Assembly (NCBI RefSeq): GCF_000353285.1
Contig: NZ_KB731324.1
Location: forward strand, 5,288,577-5,352,576
Direction of reading: 5' to 3'
DNA from: Leptolyngbya boryana PCC 6306
GTDB taxonomy: Bacteria > Cyanobacteriota > Cyanobacteriia > Leptolyngbyales > Leptolyngbyaceae
DNA: 64,000 nucleotides
Positions within the stretch are counted from its first letter, which is position 1. The number at the start of each line of letters is the position of its first letter. Positions 1-9,573 of the stretch are shown here, one piece after another. The notes below the pieces were generated by a model. That model was given only the letters and a program-made list of their open reading frames with translations, did not search any database and had not been told where the DNA came from. The position numbers were made by a program, and so were the translations under genes.

Positions 1-163
1 CCTGAAATAAAGTGATGTAAGTAGATTGTAGTTCCCTCTGCCACTTTTAGATCAACTTAGCTCGAAAATGTTGAAAGAAGCTACTGGGGAGTTCTAGGGA
101 ATCTCATTAATTTGAGTGCTAGGAATAGCTAAATAGCTACTAAAACCCTTACAGTGAAAGCAT

Positions 164-1114
164 TTATTGATAGAGCGATCGAATCCATTCCCATTCCTGA
201 GTCAGCCCTTCTTGTAAAGAAACTTGCGGTTGATAATTCAAGATTTTTTTTGCTTTTGTCACATCTGCAGAAGTATGTCTGGCATCTCCGATCGCATTTT
301 CGATAAACTCTTTCCGAATTGAGCGACCTAAAATCGTCTCCATTGTTGCAATGACATCCGTTAAAACGACGCGACTGCCTCCTCCAATGTTAAAGACTTC
401 TCCAACTGCTTCTGGGGTTTCTGCCGCCGCTAAATTTGCCGCGATCGCATCATTCACGTTTGTGAAATCTCGGGTTTGCTGACCATCTCCATAAATGACG
501 ATCGCTTGATCTTGAAGTGCTGCTTTGAGAAACTTGTGAAATCCCATGTCCGGACGTTGTCTTGCTCCATACACAGTGAAGTAACGAAGCGAGCAAGTAG
601 GAACTCCAAAGTTTCGATAATAAAGTCCACAAAGCTGCTCGGCTGCTAGTTTTGTGATGCCGTAAGGTGAAACAGGCTGGGGGCAAATTGTCTCAGAAGT
701 TGGCAGTGCTTCTGCATTGCCATAGATGGATGAACTCGAAGCATAGATAAATCGCTGAAGGCGCTTTGCAGTTTTAGCTGCTTCAAGTAGAATCTGAGTC
801 GCATTAATATTTTGCTCAGTGTAAGTGCGAAATCCTGATCCCCAGCTTGCTCGCACTCCGGCTTGTGCTGCTTGATGGTAAATCACTTCCACATCTTTCA
901 AGAGGTGATGCCAATCTAGGGACTGAATATCTGCTTCAATCAGCTTAAAATTCGGATGCTGCAAGCTGATGGCGAGATTTTTCCACTTCAGTTCCGGATC
1001 GTAGTAGTCATTGAACTGATCGACACCAATGACGCGATCGCCTCGTTCGAGCAAGGCTTCGACAAGATGCGAACCAATAAATCCTGCTGCTCCGGTCACT
1101 AAACTTAGGGTCAT
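164..1114 (-). CDS. NAD-dependent nucleotide-sugar epimerase (UDP-glucuronate/UDP-glucose 4-epimerase type)
   Basis: This 316-residue extended short-chain dehydrogenase probably interconverts a UDP-sugar in the cytoplasm for the adjacent glycosyltransferases. The Rossmann motif GAAGFIG lies at residues 8-14, a serine-rich stretch SSSS at about 126-129, and the catalytic pair YGITK at 151-155. The later RYFTVYGARQRPDM stretch is typical of the UDP-glucuronate 4-epimerase branch. The length is normal. It is the last gene of a long minus-strand glycosylation cluster, about 70 bases after the preceding glycosyltransferase. The exact sugar cannot be read from sequence; GalE-like activity or a dTDP-sugar substrate is possible. 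Confidence 0.85.
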   Translation of the reverse strand: MTLSLVTGAAGFIGSHLVEALLERGDRVIGVDQFNDYYDPELKWKNLAISLQHPNFKLIEADIQSLDWHHLLKDVEVIYHQAAQAGVRASWGSGFRTYTEQNINATQILLEAAKTAKRLQRFIYASSSSIYGNAEALPTSETICPQPVSPYGITKLAAEQLCGLYYRNFGVPTCSLRYFTVYGARQRPDMGFHKFLKAALQDQAIVIYGDGQQTRDFTNVNDAIAANLAAAETPEAVGEVFNIGGGSRVVLTDVIATMETILGRSIRKEFIENAIGDARHTSADVTKAKKILNYQPQVSLQEGLTQEWEWIRSLYQ

Positions 1115-1186
1115 ATCTCCAACCGTTGCCTCACACTGTAAAGGGTTGATCTTACTCGATCGTGGGGATCAGTTGGAATTGACGCT

Positions 1187-2218
1187 TTAAAGTTGTGTTT
1201 TGTTCAACTGCTGCTTGAGTTTACGGAATCGGTAGCTTAGATTCCCCATTTTCTGCTGATAGAAGCGGGTGATATGCGATCGAGCCTGAGTGAATGGATC
1301 TGGAGATTTGAAGTGCTGTGGGCGGCTTTCAGGCGCGTTGAGGTAGCGATAATACAAGAAGAGGTCACGGTAAGGAATTTGCGCTTCTTCGCCCTGGCAG
1401 AGGCGATTGAAGTGAGCGGTGGCAACGCTCATATAGTGCAAGTACATTAGTCTCTGTCCTTTGTCATAGAGGACGTGATCTTGTTGTTCAAATGAGCTTG
1501 ACCAGTGAGAACCGGGTGCAGTCCCCGTGGACGCAAAGTTGTAGTAGGAAATTTGACTACGGAGCACCATGTAGTTCATCAAAGATTGATCCGGTCCCCA
1601 AAGCGCCATCAAATCTGCTTCTCCAGATTTGAGAGAGTCTAGCAGCGATCGCAGGATTTCATCGGTAAATACGCCTTTCTTAGAGGCGAACCAACCCGCA
1701 CAGAAAATATTCTTGAGTGTCTCAGGTGTAAATACGTTCAGTAGGTCTGCTTGGGAGCCGTCAAAGATGTATTTCAAATCAGAAGAATACTGATAGTCGT
1801 TCGTGACCCAATCATAGTCATCCAGCTTTTGAAAAATAGGAGCGACCGAACCAAGAGCAAGGGTATCCGCATCAAAATAAATAAATTGATCAAATTCACC
1901 ATCAAAACAGCAGAGTTTGCGGTGCATGGCAAGGCGATAGACGGTCGGTAGTTCGCGTTCGCGCCAGGTTTTCTGTGCCCGATCGTGAGACTGCCAAGCT
2001 TCAGTTGCGAACTGTTCCCAACGTTGAATCGAGTCGTGATTTTCAAACAGAGAAACTTGCGGACGGGCTGCAATCAGCGATCGCACTTTGTCTAAGCGAT
2101 CGTCATACGGCAGAATACAAACTGGCATCGTTGGACTGATATTCGTTTCAATGCTATTGAGCAGTGCAACGAGCTGATCGTAAACGTAGTCATTTGCCAG
2201 GATGTAGATTCCGTCCAT
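1187..2218 (-). CDS. DxD glycosyltransferase-like protein, paralog 1
   Basis: This 343-residue protein starts with an ANDYVYDQLVALLNS segment and carries the metal and nucleotide-sugar motif FDADT near residues 115-119, as in GT-A fold transferases such as GT8. The C-terminal part has HVLYDKGQRLMYLHYMSV, a signature shared with the two upstream paralogs. No signal peptide or membrane segment is visible, so it is probably cytosolic and adds a sugar from a nucleotide donor to a growing glycan. It is one of three tandem relatives in the cluster. Donor and acceptor are unknown. The assignment rests on fold motifs and context. Confidence 0.7.
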   Translation of the reverse strand: MDGIYILANDYVYDQLVALLNSIETNISPTMPVCILPYDDRLDKVRSLIAARPQVSLFENHDSIQRWEQFATEAWQSHDRAQKTWRERELPTVYRLAMHRKLCCFDGEFDQFIYFDADTLALGSVAPIFQKLDDYDWVTNDYQYSSDLKYIFDGSQADLLNVFTPETLKNIFCAGWFASKKGVFTDEILRSLLDSLKSGEADLMALWGPDQSLMNYMVLRSQISYYNFASTGTAPGSHWSSSFEQQDHVLYDKGQRLMYLHYMSVATAHFNRLCQGEEAQIPYRDLFLYYRYLNAPESRPQHFKSPDPFTQARSHITRFYQQKMGNLSYRFRKLKQQLNKTQL

Positions 2219-2294
2219 AAGTCATGCCAGTTTGAGTTGAGATATTGACTCACAAATTGTCAGGAGAGGTATTTTGCCGATCTCGCATCCATGC

Positions 2295-3173
2295 CTAGCG
2301 ATTTGCAAAGGGAATGAAACGCGAGAATTTGCGCCAGAGAGCTGTCTCCGGTTCATGTAAATAGCGGTAATGTTCCCACACGTCCCAGTAAGGCGCGCCG
2401 GGTCGAATCGAAATTCCTGCCCAATGCAAATACTTCAGCTTTTGAGCGCGATCGTACAAAACGTACTGCCGATTTTCAAAATGCTTTGATCCTGCCCAAC
2501 TTCCAGGAGCATTCTCTGGTGGTTTAACCAAATTCATTCGTCGATCAAAACACTTCAGTATCAGATAGTTCAGAATCGGCTGATCCGTCACGCCTTGGGA
2601 AAAGTCAAAATACTCCCGATGTTGCGCGCAATCTTTCAGAACGTCGTAAAGTTGTTCTTCGCTGATCACTCCCCGGCGCGATCCCCAAAATCCGCTATTA
2701 AAGACATCTTGCAGTGCTTCCGGGGTAAAAATTGTGTCTTTGACGATTTCAGAGAAAATATTTCTCAACCCTTCGCTCGAATAGTGATAGTCACAGCAGA
2801 AGAAATCGCACTCAGACAAATGATTGAGCGTATCTGCAATCTTGTCGAACACAACAATATCAGTGTCAATATAGAGAAACTCATCTAAGACCCCAAACCA
2901 AGTCGCGAGCTTTCTCATTTTGTTGGGCAGTTTGAGAAAATCTCGATCGAAGATCTCACCCACTCGGTTGGTGATTCGTTCTAGCAATGCTAAATCGGGG
3001 AATAGCTCGACTTGATGCAATCGATGCAGCGTTTCGAGGACTTGATGATACTCGTCATTAAACGGAATCAAGTACACAGGTACTTCTTGATCAAACAATC
3101 GAATACTGTTGAGAAGCGCGATCGCATTCTCGATCACCTTGTCGTTGGCGACAATATAAATTCCTCGTTTCAT
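2295..3173 (-). CDS. DxD glycosyltransferase-like protein, paralog 2
   Basis: This 292-residue protein has the same architecture as its neighbours: an N-terminal IVANDKVIENAIALLNSI segment, a YIDTDIVVFD metal-binding motif, and a C-terminal YVLYDRAQKLKYLHWAGI block. It is the shortest and most divergent of the three. Its start codon overlaps the stop codon of the upstream gene by four bases (ATGA), which indicates translational coupling. It is predicted to be a soluble GT-A glycosyltransferase acting in the same surface glycan pathway. The substrate is unknown. Confidence 0.7.
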   Translation of the reverse strand: MKRGIYIVANDKVIENAIALLNSIRLFDQEVPVYLIPFNDEYHQVLETLHRLHQVELFPDLALLERITNRVGEIFDRDFLKLPNKMRKLATWFGVLDEFLYIDTDIVVFDKIADTLNHLSECDFFCCDYHYSSEGLRNIFSEIVKDTIFTPEALQDVFNSGFWGSRRGVISEEQLYDVLKDCAQHREYFDFSQGVTDQPILNYLILKCFDRRMNLVKPPENAPGSWAGSKHFENRQYVLYDRAQKLKYLHWAGISIRPGAPYWDVWEHYRYLHEPETALWRKFSRFIPFANR

Positions 3174-4117
3174 GCGATCCTCAGCTTTTGTAGAACTTTC
3201 TGAACGAATGTTGGACTTTGAACCTGAGTCAAAACCGGACGCTTTTCTGGCTCATGCAAAAAGCGATAGTAGAGAAACAGATCTCGATACGGGAAAGTAA
3301 CAGCTTCACCCTTCGCAACTTGCTCCATCCGTTGCGGCTTCACTCCGATATAGTGCAAATAGGTCAGTTGTCTACCTCGGTCATATAGAATGTGCTCTCT
3401 CTCCTCGAAATGGTTGGAAGTGACAGAACAGCCAGTCGATTCTCCATAAGGTAAAAGTTGAGCTAGATTGCAGGTTTTAATGCCCGATTTCATCACCATG
3501 TAATTGATCACAGGTTGCTCACCTGCTCCACCGTAGAGAATTTCTCGATCGCCTGATTGCAATGCCTGGATAAAATCTTCACGCTGTTCTAAGTTAAAAA
3601 GTCCTCGCTTACTGGCATAGAAGCCTGAACAGAAGATCTCTTTGTTAATTCGATCGGTTGAAAAGACTTCATGCAGCTTTGGTGACTCAGTGTTGTAAAT
3701 CTTGCTCGGATCAAGAAATTGGAAGTCATACACCACCCAATCGTGATTCTCTAACAAGGCAAAGATGTGAGCCATTGAACTCATTGCCAAGGTATCTGCA
3801 TCCATATAAATAAAGCGATCGAATGGAGCATCAAACGCACAAAATCGCCGATGTGCTCCATACAGACGCTCTTTCTGATTGAGCTTGGTGGGATCAATCT
3901 GCCGCATAAATTCATCCCACTGCCGAATCGATTTCTGATCGTCATACAGCATGACATTGGGACGATTCTGAATCTCTGTGCGAATGCGATCTAATTGATC
4001 ATCAAAGGGATAGATACAAACCGGAATATCTCGACCCACATTTACTTCAATACTATTGAGCAAGGCGACTAATTGATCAAAAACGCGATCGTTTGCCAGC
4101 GTACAAATTCCATTCAT
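3170..4117 (-). CDS. DxD glycosyltransferase-like protein, paralog 3
   Basis: This 315-residue protein closely resembles the gene at 1187-2218: both open with ANDxVxDQLVALLNSIE and keep an (F/M)DADTLA motif and an ILYDRGRQLTYLHYIGV-like block. The triplet probably arose by tandem duplication and divergence. The stop codon overlaps the start of paralog 2, and only two bases separate its start from the upstream fucosyltransferase-like gene. These are tightly packed operon genes. It is predicted to be a cytosolic nucleotide-sugar-dependent transferase; donor and acceptor are unknown. Confidence 0.7.
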   Translation of the reverse strand: MNGICTLANDRVFDQLVALLNSIEVNVGRDIPVCIYPFDDQLDRIRTEIQNRPNVMLYDDQKSIRQWDEFMRQIDPTKLNQKERLYGAHRRFCAFDAPFDRFIYMDADTLAMSSMAHIFALLENHDWVVYDFQFLDPSKIYNTESPKLHEVFSTDRINKEIFCSGFYASKRGLFNLEQREDFIQALQSGDREILYGGAGEQPVINYMVMKSGIKTCNLAQLLPYGESTGCSVTSNHFEEREHILYDRGRQLTYLHYIGVKPQRMEQVAKGEAVTFPYRDLFLYYRFLHEPEKRPVLTQVQSPTFVQKVLQKLRIA

Positions 4118-4119
4118 GA

Positions 4120-5076
4120 CTAAGACACCCGCTCCACATACTCAGATAGCCAATTCATCAGATTCAACTTGTGCAAGATGACTTGCCGTGCTTCTGCGAT
4201 CGCGTCTCTTGCTTCAAACCAGGCATCCGGCGTTGCCGTTACTTCTTGAATGTATTTCATGCCTTTCTCGTCCATGCTGGGTAGACGCAGAAAACTACCT
4301 GGAGGCAGTAATTTATCGGCTGCTGAGCCGCCATAGTAAATCGGTAAACACCAAGATAGCAAAGCATCCCATAGCTTCTCAGTGACATACCAATCATTCT
4401 CGGCATAATTCTCGATCGACAAATTGTAGTAATACGGAGCCATGCCATACCACTTTCCGCCAATTCTCCCGGTTGTGGTTGCCCACTCGGGTAAATCGCG
4501 ACCATAGAGATCAAAATCAACCTTGTTCTCTTGCAGCATTTTGAGAAATGCGAGCCGTTTGCGGTGATTCTCAGTTCGACTGATGCCTGAAGTAATCCAG
4601 CTACAAGTCCGAATTTTTTCAGGGGGTGGCATCTCATTGAGTTCGCGAAAAGTATTGCCTAAATACCAAATTGCGGGCATGTAATCGGGTATCGGTGCAA
4701 AATCGTCTGGGCCTGAAACATAAGCACAATACTGGCTTGCCTTTTCGTAGTTCTCTTTTGTGATGTGAACAATTTCTTCTAACGGCGGTTCACGCAAGAG
4801 ATAAATCATGCGTTCTTTTGCAACGCCTTTGAATTGAGGGGTAACATCGGGTAAGGGCTGAGGCTTGCGGAACCGAGCGCGCCATGAGGTATCGACTTTA
4901 CGCCGGGGAAAATCGAACTGATATAACAGTAAAAAATCTGGCGTTTCGGCAGAAGCATCAAGTTGAATGTTGCCCCAATGTCCGAATGGATAAGGAGACT
5001 GCTGCCACAACCAATCTGTCGGGCTAGGCTTCAACCCGACATAGCTACTTGCCATTCCTACAATTGTTTTTCCCAT
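4120..5076 (-). CDS. GT10 family fucosyltransferase-like protein
   Basis: This 318-residue protein carries the alpha-1,3-fucosyltransferase signature near its C-terminal third: SIENYAENDWYVTEKLWDAL followed by LPIYYGG. In the family this segment binds GDP-fucose. No transmembrane anchor is seen, as in bacterial GT10 enzymes that act in the cytoplasm on lipopolysaccharide or capsule precursors. It sits between an ABC exporter and the paralogous DxD transferases, which fits a role in decorating an exported glycan. GDP-fucose as donor is inferred from the family, and no GDP-fucose synthesis genes lie in the window. Confidence 0.8.
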   Translation of the reverse strand: MGKTIVGMASSYVGLKPSPTDWLWQQSPYPFGHWGNIQLDASAETPDFLLLYQFDFPRRKVDTSWRARFRKPQPLPDVTPQFKGVAKERMIYLLREPPLEEIVHITKENYEKASQYCAYVSGPDDFAPIPDYMPAIWYLGNTFRELNEMPPPEKIRTCSWITSGISRTENHRKRLAFLKMLQENKVDFDLYGRDLPEWATTTGRIGGKWYGMAPYYYNLSIENYAENDWYVTEKLWDALLSWCLPIYYGGSAADKLLPPGSFLRLPSMDEKGMKYIQEVTATPDAWFEARDAIAEARQVILHKLNLMNWLSEYVERVS

Positions 5077-5087
5077 CGTCTTATGTC

Positions 5088-6890
5088 CTAAACGGTCTGA
5101 GGTTCTTCTGAAAATTGCATCGAATGAAGCTGAGCATAGAGTCCGCCTTGCTTCAATAGGTCTGCATGAGTGCCGATTTCGACCACATGCCCTTTGTCTA
5201 GCACGGCAATCTGATCTGCGGTCTGGATAGTAGACAAGCGATGAGCAATGACTAACGTCGTCCGATCGCGCCTCAATTCATCGATCGCGCCCTGAACTAA
5301 TCGCTCAGAAACGGTATCCAAGGCAGAAGTCGCTTCATCGAGAATGAGGATTTCGGGATCGCGCAGTAAGGCTCGGGCGATCGCGAGTCTTTGTCGTTGC
5401 CCGCCAGATAGCATCACTCCGCGATCGCCGATCAACGTATCAAAGCCCTGGGGCAGTTTCACGATAAATTCGTAAGCATTCGCTCGCTTCGCTGCTGCAA
5501 TAATTTGCTCATCGCTTGCATCTCGACGGGCATAAGCAAGGTTATTGCGAACTGAATCGTTGAATAAGAACGTATCTTGGCTGACGATGCCCATCGATTG
5601 CCGAAGCGTGCAAAGTTCAAAGTCTTTGAGATCGCGATCGTCGAGTAAAATTCTGCCTGCGGTCGGGTCATAAAACCTTGGCAGTAGATCTGCTAGCGTT
5701 GACTTACCTGCACCGGATGATCCGACTAATGCGAGGGTCGTGCCTTTTGGGAGCCAGAGATTGACCTGATTTAAAACTTGTCGATCGTGTCCTGGGTAGG
5801 TAAACGATAAATTCTCGAAGCGAATCCCTTCTGTCATTGCGGTGTAAGGAATATGACCTTTCGACATGAAGGGCTTGTTATCACGTCGGAGAAATTCATT
5901 CACGACCGAGACGCTCGGGGCTAGATTCGCAAAAGCGCCTCGCGCGTTGTTTAACTGCCCGACAAATGGCAACATTCGGAACAAAATTAAGAGATAGGTC
6001 AGCAGGATTGCAGAAAGTGCTTCAATCTGACCGCGAAAGAAGAGACGACCTAATAACAAAATCGCAACAATCACCAAGATTCCAATCATTTCATTGACGG
6101 GTGGAATCAGGGAAGCGTTCGCTTGAGATCGAAAATCAGCATCTTCGCGGGCGTGGATGAGTTGTTCTAGCTTTTGATACTCTCGGCTTTCGCTGGCGGT
6201 TGATTTGACGAGGCGAATTCCAGACAGCATTTCGAGGACTGCAACTGAATAGTCGCGTGATTGGTCAGATAACTGCTGTCCAAACTTCTCAGCACGTTTG
6301 ACGAAGAAGCTGTTAGACAGTGACGCGATCGCGAGCAAAACGGTCGAAATGATCGTCAGTTGCCAAGAGATCGACAGCAGAATGATCAGAAAAACAAAGA
6401 TAGTAATTACAGTGGACAGCATTTGTACTGCTGTCCGAATTGCGGTTGCGGTTGCGCCCACTTCGCCGCCTAAGCGATTAATCAAGTCGCCGACTTTCGT
6501 TTTGACATAGAATTCTAGATCAACATCTAACAGCAGTCTTAATCCTTCTTTGCGAATGTCGCTTACCAATGCCCTTGATAAATGCCCAGAAGTCAAAGTA
6601 CTGGCATAACTTGTCACATTTTTGAGCAAGATTGCGACCAGGACACATGCCATCATAGTGAGAAATCTTGCATCTCCGACCAAATGCTCAAAGCTTGCAA
6701 AGGCTTGCTGTAACAGGGGAGGTGCGCCTTTGAGATTAATCTCTTGACCCAACAATCCCAAGACCACTGGGATCATCAGCATGGTGCTCACACCATTGAA
6801 TAAGGCTCCCGAAAATCCCAAGACGATTGTTCCAATTAATGGAAGGGGATGACGCAGGGCAAACTTAAGCAGCAATTGGTTGGGCAACAT
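5088..6890 (-). CDS. MsbA-like ABC exporter, fused membrane and ATPase domains
   Basis: This type IV ABC exporter half-transporter has an N-terminal six-helix membrane domain in roughly the first 320 residues and a C-terminal nucleotide-binding domain. Visible motifs are Walker A GSSGAGKST, signature LSGGQRQR, Walker B ILILDEATSALD and H-loop AHRLST. Such proteins dimerise in the inner membrane and flip lipids or lipid-linked glycans. Lying inside a glycosyltransferase operon, it probably exports the product made here. I chose the methionine at 6890 (600 residues) because homologs begin near this MLPNQLLLKF segment. A GTG at 6938 would add 16 residues; neither has a strong ribosome-binding site. 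Confidence 0.88.
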   Translation of the reverse strand: MLPNQLLLKFALRHPLPLIGTIVLGFSGALFNGVSTMLMIPVVLGLLGQEINLKGAPPLLQQAFASFEHLVGDARFLTMMACVLVAILLKNVTSYASTLTSGHLSRALVSDIRKEGLRLLLDVDLEFYVKTKVGDLINRLGGEVGATATAIRTAVQMLSTVITIFVFLIILLSISWQLTIISTVLLAIASLSNSFFVKRAEKFGQQLSDQSRDYSVAVLEMLSGIRLVKSTASESREYQKLEQLIHAREDADFRSQANASLIPPVNEMIGILVIVAILLLGRLFFRGQIEALSAILLTYLLILFRMLPFVGQLNNARGAFANLAPSVSVVNEFLRRDNKPFMSKGHIPYTAMTEGIRFENLSFTYPGHDRQVLNQVNLWLPKGTTLALVGSSGAGKSTLADLLPRFYDPTAGRILLDDRDLKDFELCTLRQSMGIVSQDTFLFNDSVRNNLAYARRDASDEQIIAAAKRANAYEFIVKLPQGFDTLIGDRGVMLSGGQRQRLAIARALLRDPEILILDEATSALDTVSERLVQGAIDELRRDRTTLVIAHRLSTIQTADQIAVLDKGHVVEIGTHADLLKQGGLYAQLHSMQFSEEPQTV

Positions 6891-6987
6891 GGATCGGATT
6901 GGGCAAACAACAAATTGAAAGCGTCGATCATCAAGCACGGATGAAGAACTGCTTTTAGTTATCCCGCCAGATCAAGACAGACAACAG

Positions 6988-8343
6988 CTAAACGAGGGCT
7001 TCTTGAGAAACGAGGCTTTGATACATCGTTTGCATTTCGTCGGCAACCTCTTCAAAGGTGCGAACAGGTGCGATTCCCTGGCAAAGTTTTGCAACGATTT
7101 CGGGGTGAGTTGCTAGCTCAGAGATCGCATCTCTCCAAGCATTGACATCATTTGCTTTCACAAGCCAGCCATCAACGCCATGTTTGATGAGTTCAGCGAT
7201 TCCACCCAGATCCGATCCAATGACGGGTGTGCCGACGGCATGAGCTTCTCGAACGACTAAAGGTCCGGTTTCAAACCATTGCGATGGCACTGCCAGTAAA
7301 TCGAAGTTTGCGATCGCAGGGATGACTTCTTCCCGCTGTAAGAGGGGTTTAATCTGAATGCGATCGTCTTGTTCGGCAATTTCTTTGACGCGATCTAAGA
7401 TTTTGCTACCCGAGTGAAACTTGCCGTGAAGTGAGCCATGTAACGTCAGGGTCACTGGAATGTCTCGCGGTAGCTTTTGCATAGCTTCTACTAAAATGTG
7501 AATGCCTTTTGTTTCATGCCAGCGTCCCAGGAATCCAAGCTTTAAGGGCTGACTCAGAGATTTAGGGGCAAAGTGTTGGTGCGGAATCGGCGAACCTTGA
7601 GGACAAAGCACAATCTTCTCAGCCGGAATGCCATTTCTCAGAAGCACATCGTACATCCAGTGACAAACTGCAACGATGCGATCGCACAGGTCTGCCATTT
7701 CCAAAACTCTGCGGCGATTTTGAGCGACTAAAGTTGGGGTTGCAAACGTTGTCCCAAGTTGACGAACGCGTGGAGAGGGAAATTGATGCAGAGATTTTTT
7801 CATCTGCTGAGCGAGATGCGGGGGCAGATGTCCGAGGGTTTTCGCGATCGTCGCAGGAACTTTGTCAGACATGCCTAAGCAGACTCCGCATTGAGCTTCA
7901 TCAATTCTGCCGTCGCAAGGTTCGGTTCCGTTTCGCATCATGGTCTGACGTAAGCAAATTGGCTCTGGAATGTGGAGCGTCATCACTGTTTTCATGCCGA
8001 GTTGCTTGGCTAAACGCAGATGATGCGAGCCACAGTCGAAACGGTAGGAATGTTGATGAAAAATCGGGGCGGATTGCTGTTTGAGCCAGGTTGCAAAGGC
8101 TTCAAAGTGGTCGTGGGGGACAAGTTCTTGCCATTGGTCGAGGGGCGGATTGGTGGGAACAGGATAGCGATGGACTTCAGTTGTATTGTGATGGTAGAAG
8201 TGTGATTCATTGCCTTCGCGGGGAGCAGCCACGATCGAGTCAACACCTCGGCTGTGTAAGCAATCGGTGAGCTTAGCAACATAGACTTCGGTTCCGCCAT
8301 AAGCATCGGGAGGGAAACCACTAACTGCGTGAATAATGTTCAT
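6988..8343 (-). CDS. GT4 family glycosyltransferase with cysteine cluster, paralog A
   Basis: This 451-residue GT-B protein opens with MNIIHAVSGFPPDAYGGTEV, a typical GT4 start containing the acceptor-site glycine loop. A C-terminal Rossmann-like domain contains LGFLGRWHETKGIHILVEAM and the nucleotide-sugar motif FETGPLVVREAHAVGTPVIG. A mid-protein cysteine set (PICLRQTMM, then PCDG, then QCGVCLG) suggests a bound zinc or a structural loop. The same pattern occurs in the gene at 9574-10863, so the two are paralogs separated by one other transferase. An upstream in-frame extension to 8508 would overlap the neighbouring gene and looks non-coding, so the 8343 start is preferred. Acceptor and donor are unknown. 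Confidence 0.82.
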   Translation of the reverse strand: MNIIHAVSGFPPDAYGGTEVYVAKLTDCLHSRGVDSIVAAPREGNESHFYHHNTTEVHRYPVPTNPPLDQWQELVPHDHFEAFATWLKQQSAPIFHQHSYRFDCGSHHLRLAKQLGMKTVMTLHIPEPICLRQTMMRNGTEPCDGRIDEAQCGVCLGMSDKVPATIAKTLGHLPPHLAQQMKKSLHQFPSPRVRQLGTTFATPTLVAQNRRRVLEMADLCDRIVAVCHWMYDVLLRNGIPAEKIVLCPQGSPIPHQHFAPKSLSQPLKLGFLGRWHETKGIHILVEAMQKLPRDIPVTLTLHGSLHGKFHSGSKILDRVKEIAEQDDRIQIKPLLQREEVIPAIANFDLLAVPSQWFETGPLVVREAHAVGTPVIGSDLGGIAELIKHGVDGWLVKANDVNAWRDAISELATHPEIVAKLCQGIAPVRTFEEVADEMQTMYQSLVSQEALV

Positions 8344-8396
8344 TGTTTGGATTGTGGACGGCGAGTAATCCCCGATGTTGGGGTAAAACGAAGTGA

Positions 8397-9545
8397 TTAA
8401 ACAATCTGTGACAGTAAATTTTCTACAATCGGAGCCATTGCTTCGACACTGTAATGGGCTAAACACCGCTCTCTGGCTTGATTGCCTCGAACCTGTGCCG
8501 CGTCCCAATCTTGGAAAATCTCATTTAACCGCTCAGCAATTTGATCCGGCGATTGGGGATCAACAAGAAAGCCAGTTCCCGCTAAAATTTCTGGGATATC
8601 TCCTACCCGAGTTGCCAAAATGGGTTTTGCCATTGACATTCCCTCAGTTAGCTTGATCGGAAATTGAGCTTGCGCGGTCACTGTGTCACGCTGCGGAACG
8701 ACGACAACATGCGCTGCTGCAACAATCTCAGGCATTTGCCAGAACGGAGCGGGTGGAATTTTAATCACCCAGTTGCCCCAGGTGTCGAGCAGATGCCGAT
8801 CGTAGTCATCATAAGGACTTCCTCCAACAATGACTAAGCGCAAATCTGGTTGGTTCAATTTTTCTAACGCAACGAGGACATCTTCTAATCCTTTATGCGG
8901 ACGCGATGCTCCAGGAAACATCAAGACTCGGTACTCTGATAAGCCATATTTCTGCCGACTGGCTTCAGCATCGAAACGGCTTGGATCAAACATGTCAGTA
9001 TCTTTGCCGTTTGGGAGGTAAGTTCCACCAAAGCGTTTTTGTAGAAAGGTTGTATCGACTGTAATGCTATCAGCCTGCTGAATCATCTGCTCCATCCATT
9101 GCAAGTAGAGGAAATGATCTGGCGATCGCAGTGCGCCATCTTTTTTCAGTAAGTCTCGTCCGAATTGTTTGAGTCCAGGTCGATACTGCTTTTCACCAAT
9201 CCAGCTCAGTTCCCAATCATCGATATCGAGCATGACTGGAATCTGCGATCGCATTTTTTTCAGTAAGCCAACGCCAAAGCTCGTCGGCTTCGGTTTGACG
9301 GCATAGATCAGATCGCCATCAATGCGATTTATCAGTTGCGCCGCAGTCTTAAAAAATTGCGGATATTGACCGCCCGGTAAACAGACGATCGGTAAATCAG
9401 TCGGCGGTTCGGGATAGATTTTTTCACCAAACAGAAATCCGAGAATTTCAACCTGATGATTGAGCTTTTTGAGAACTTGGGCGAGCAGATACGCACGATC
9501 GACCCCCCCTTTTGCAAAATTAGGCGTAAGAATAGAAACTTTCAT
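8397..9545 (-). CDS. GT4 family glycosyltransferase
   Basis: This 382-residue GT-B transferase starts MKVSILTPNFAKGGVDRAYL, with the glycine-rich acceptor loop, and has a C-terminal domain with LMFPGASRPHKGLEDVLVAL and the donor-site segment FPIKLTEGMSMAKPILATRV. It is not a close copy of the two flanking GT4 genes and lacks their cysteine cluster. The product is presumably cytosolic or peripheral to the inner membrane and transfers a hexose from a nucleotide donor. It is the middle gene of three consecutive GT4 genes on the minus strand, with 28 bases to the gene upstream. Confidence 0.82.
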   Translation of the reverse strand: MKVSILTPNFAKGGVDRAYLLAQVLKKLNHQVEILGFLFGEKIYPEPPTDLPIVCLPGGQYPQFFKTAAQLINRIDGDLIYAVKPKPTSFGVGLLKKMRSQIPVMLDIDDWELSWIGEKQYRPGLKQFGRDLLKKDGALRSPDHFLYLQWMEQMIQQADSITVDTTFLQKRFGGTYLPNGKDTDMFDPSRFDAEASRQKYGLSEYRVLMFPGASRPHKGLEDVLVALEKLNQPDLRLVIVGGSPYDDYDRHLLDTWGNWVIKIPPAPFWQMPEIVAAAHVVVVPQRDTVTAQAQFPIKLTEGMSMAKPILATRVGDIPEILAGTGFLVDPQSPDQIAERLNEIFQDWDAAQVRGNQARERCLAHYSVEAMAPIVENLLSQIV

Positions 9546-9573
9546 CGTTAAGACGGAGGCAGCCCAACGAAAG

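Noticed and set aside
1-163. Gene at the left edge
   Set aside because: No frame with a ribosome-binding site or family was found in the first 163 bases; nothing is called there.
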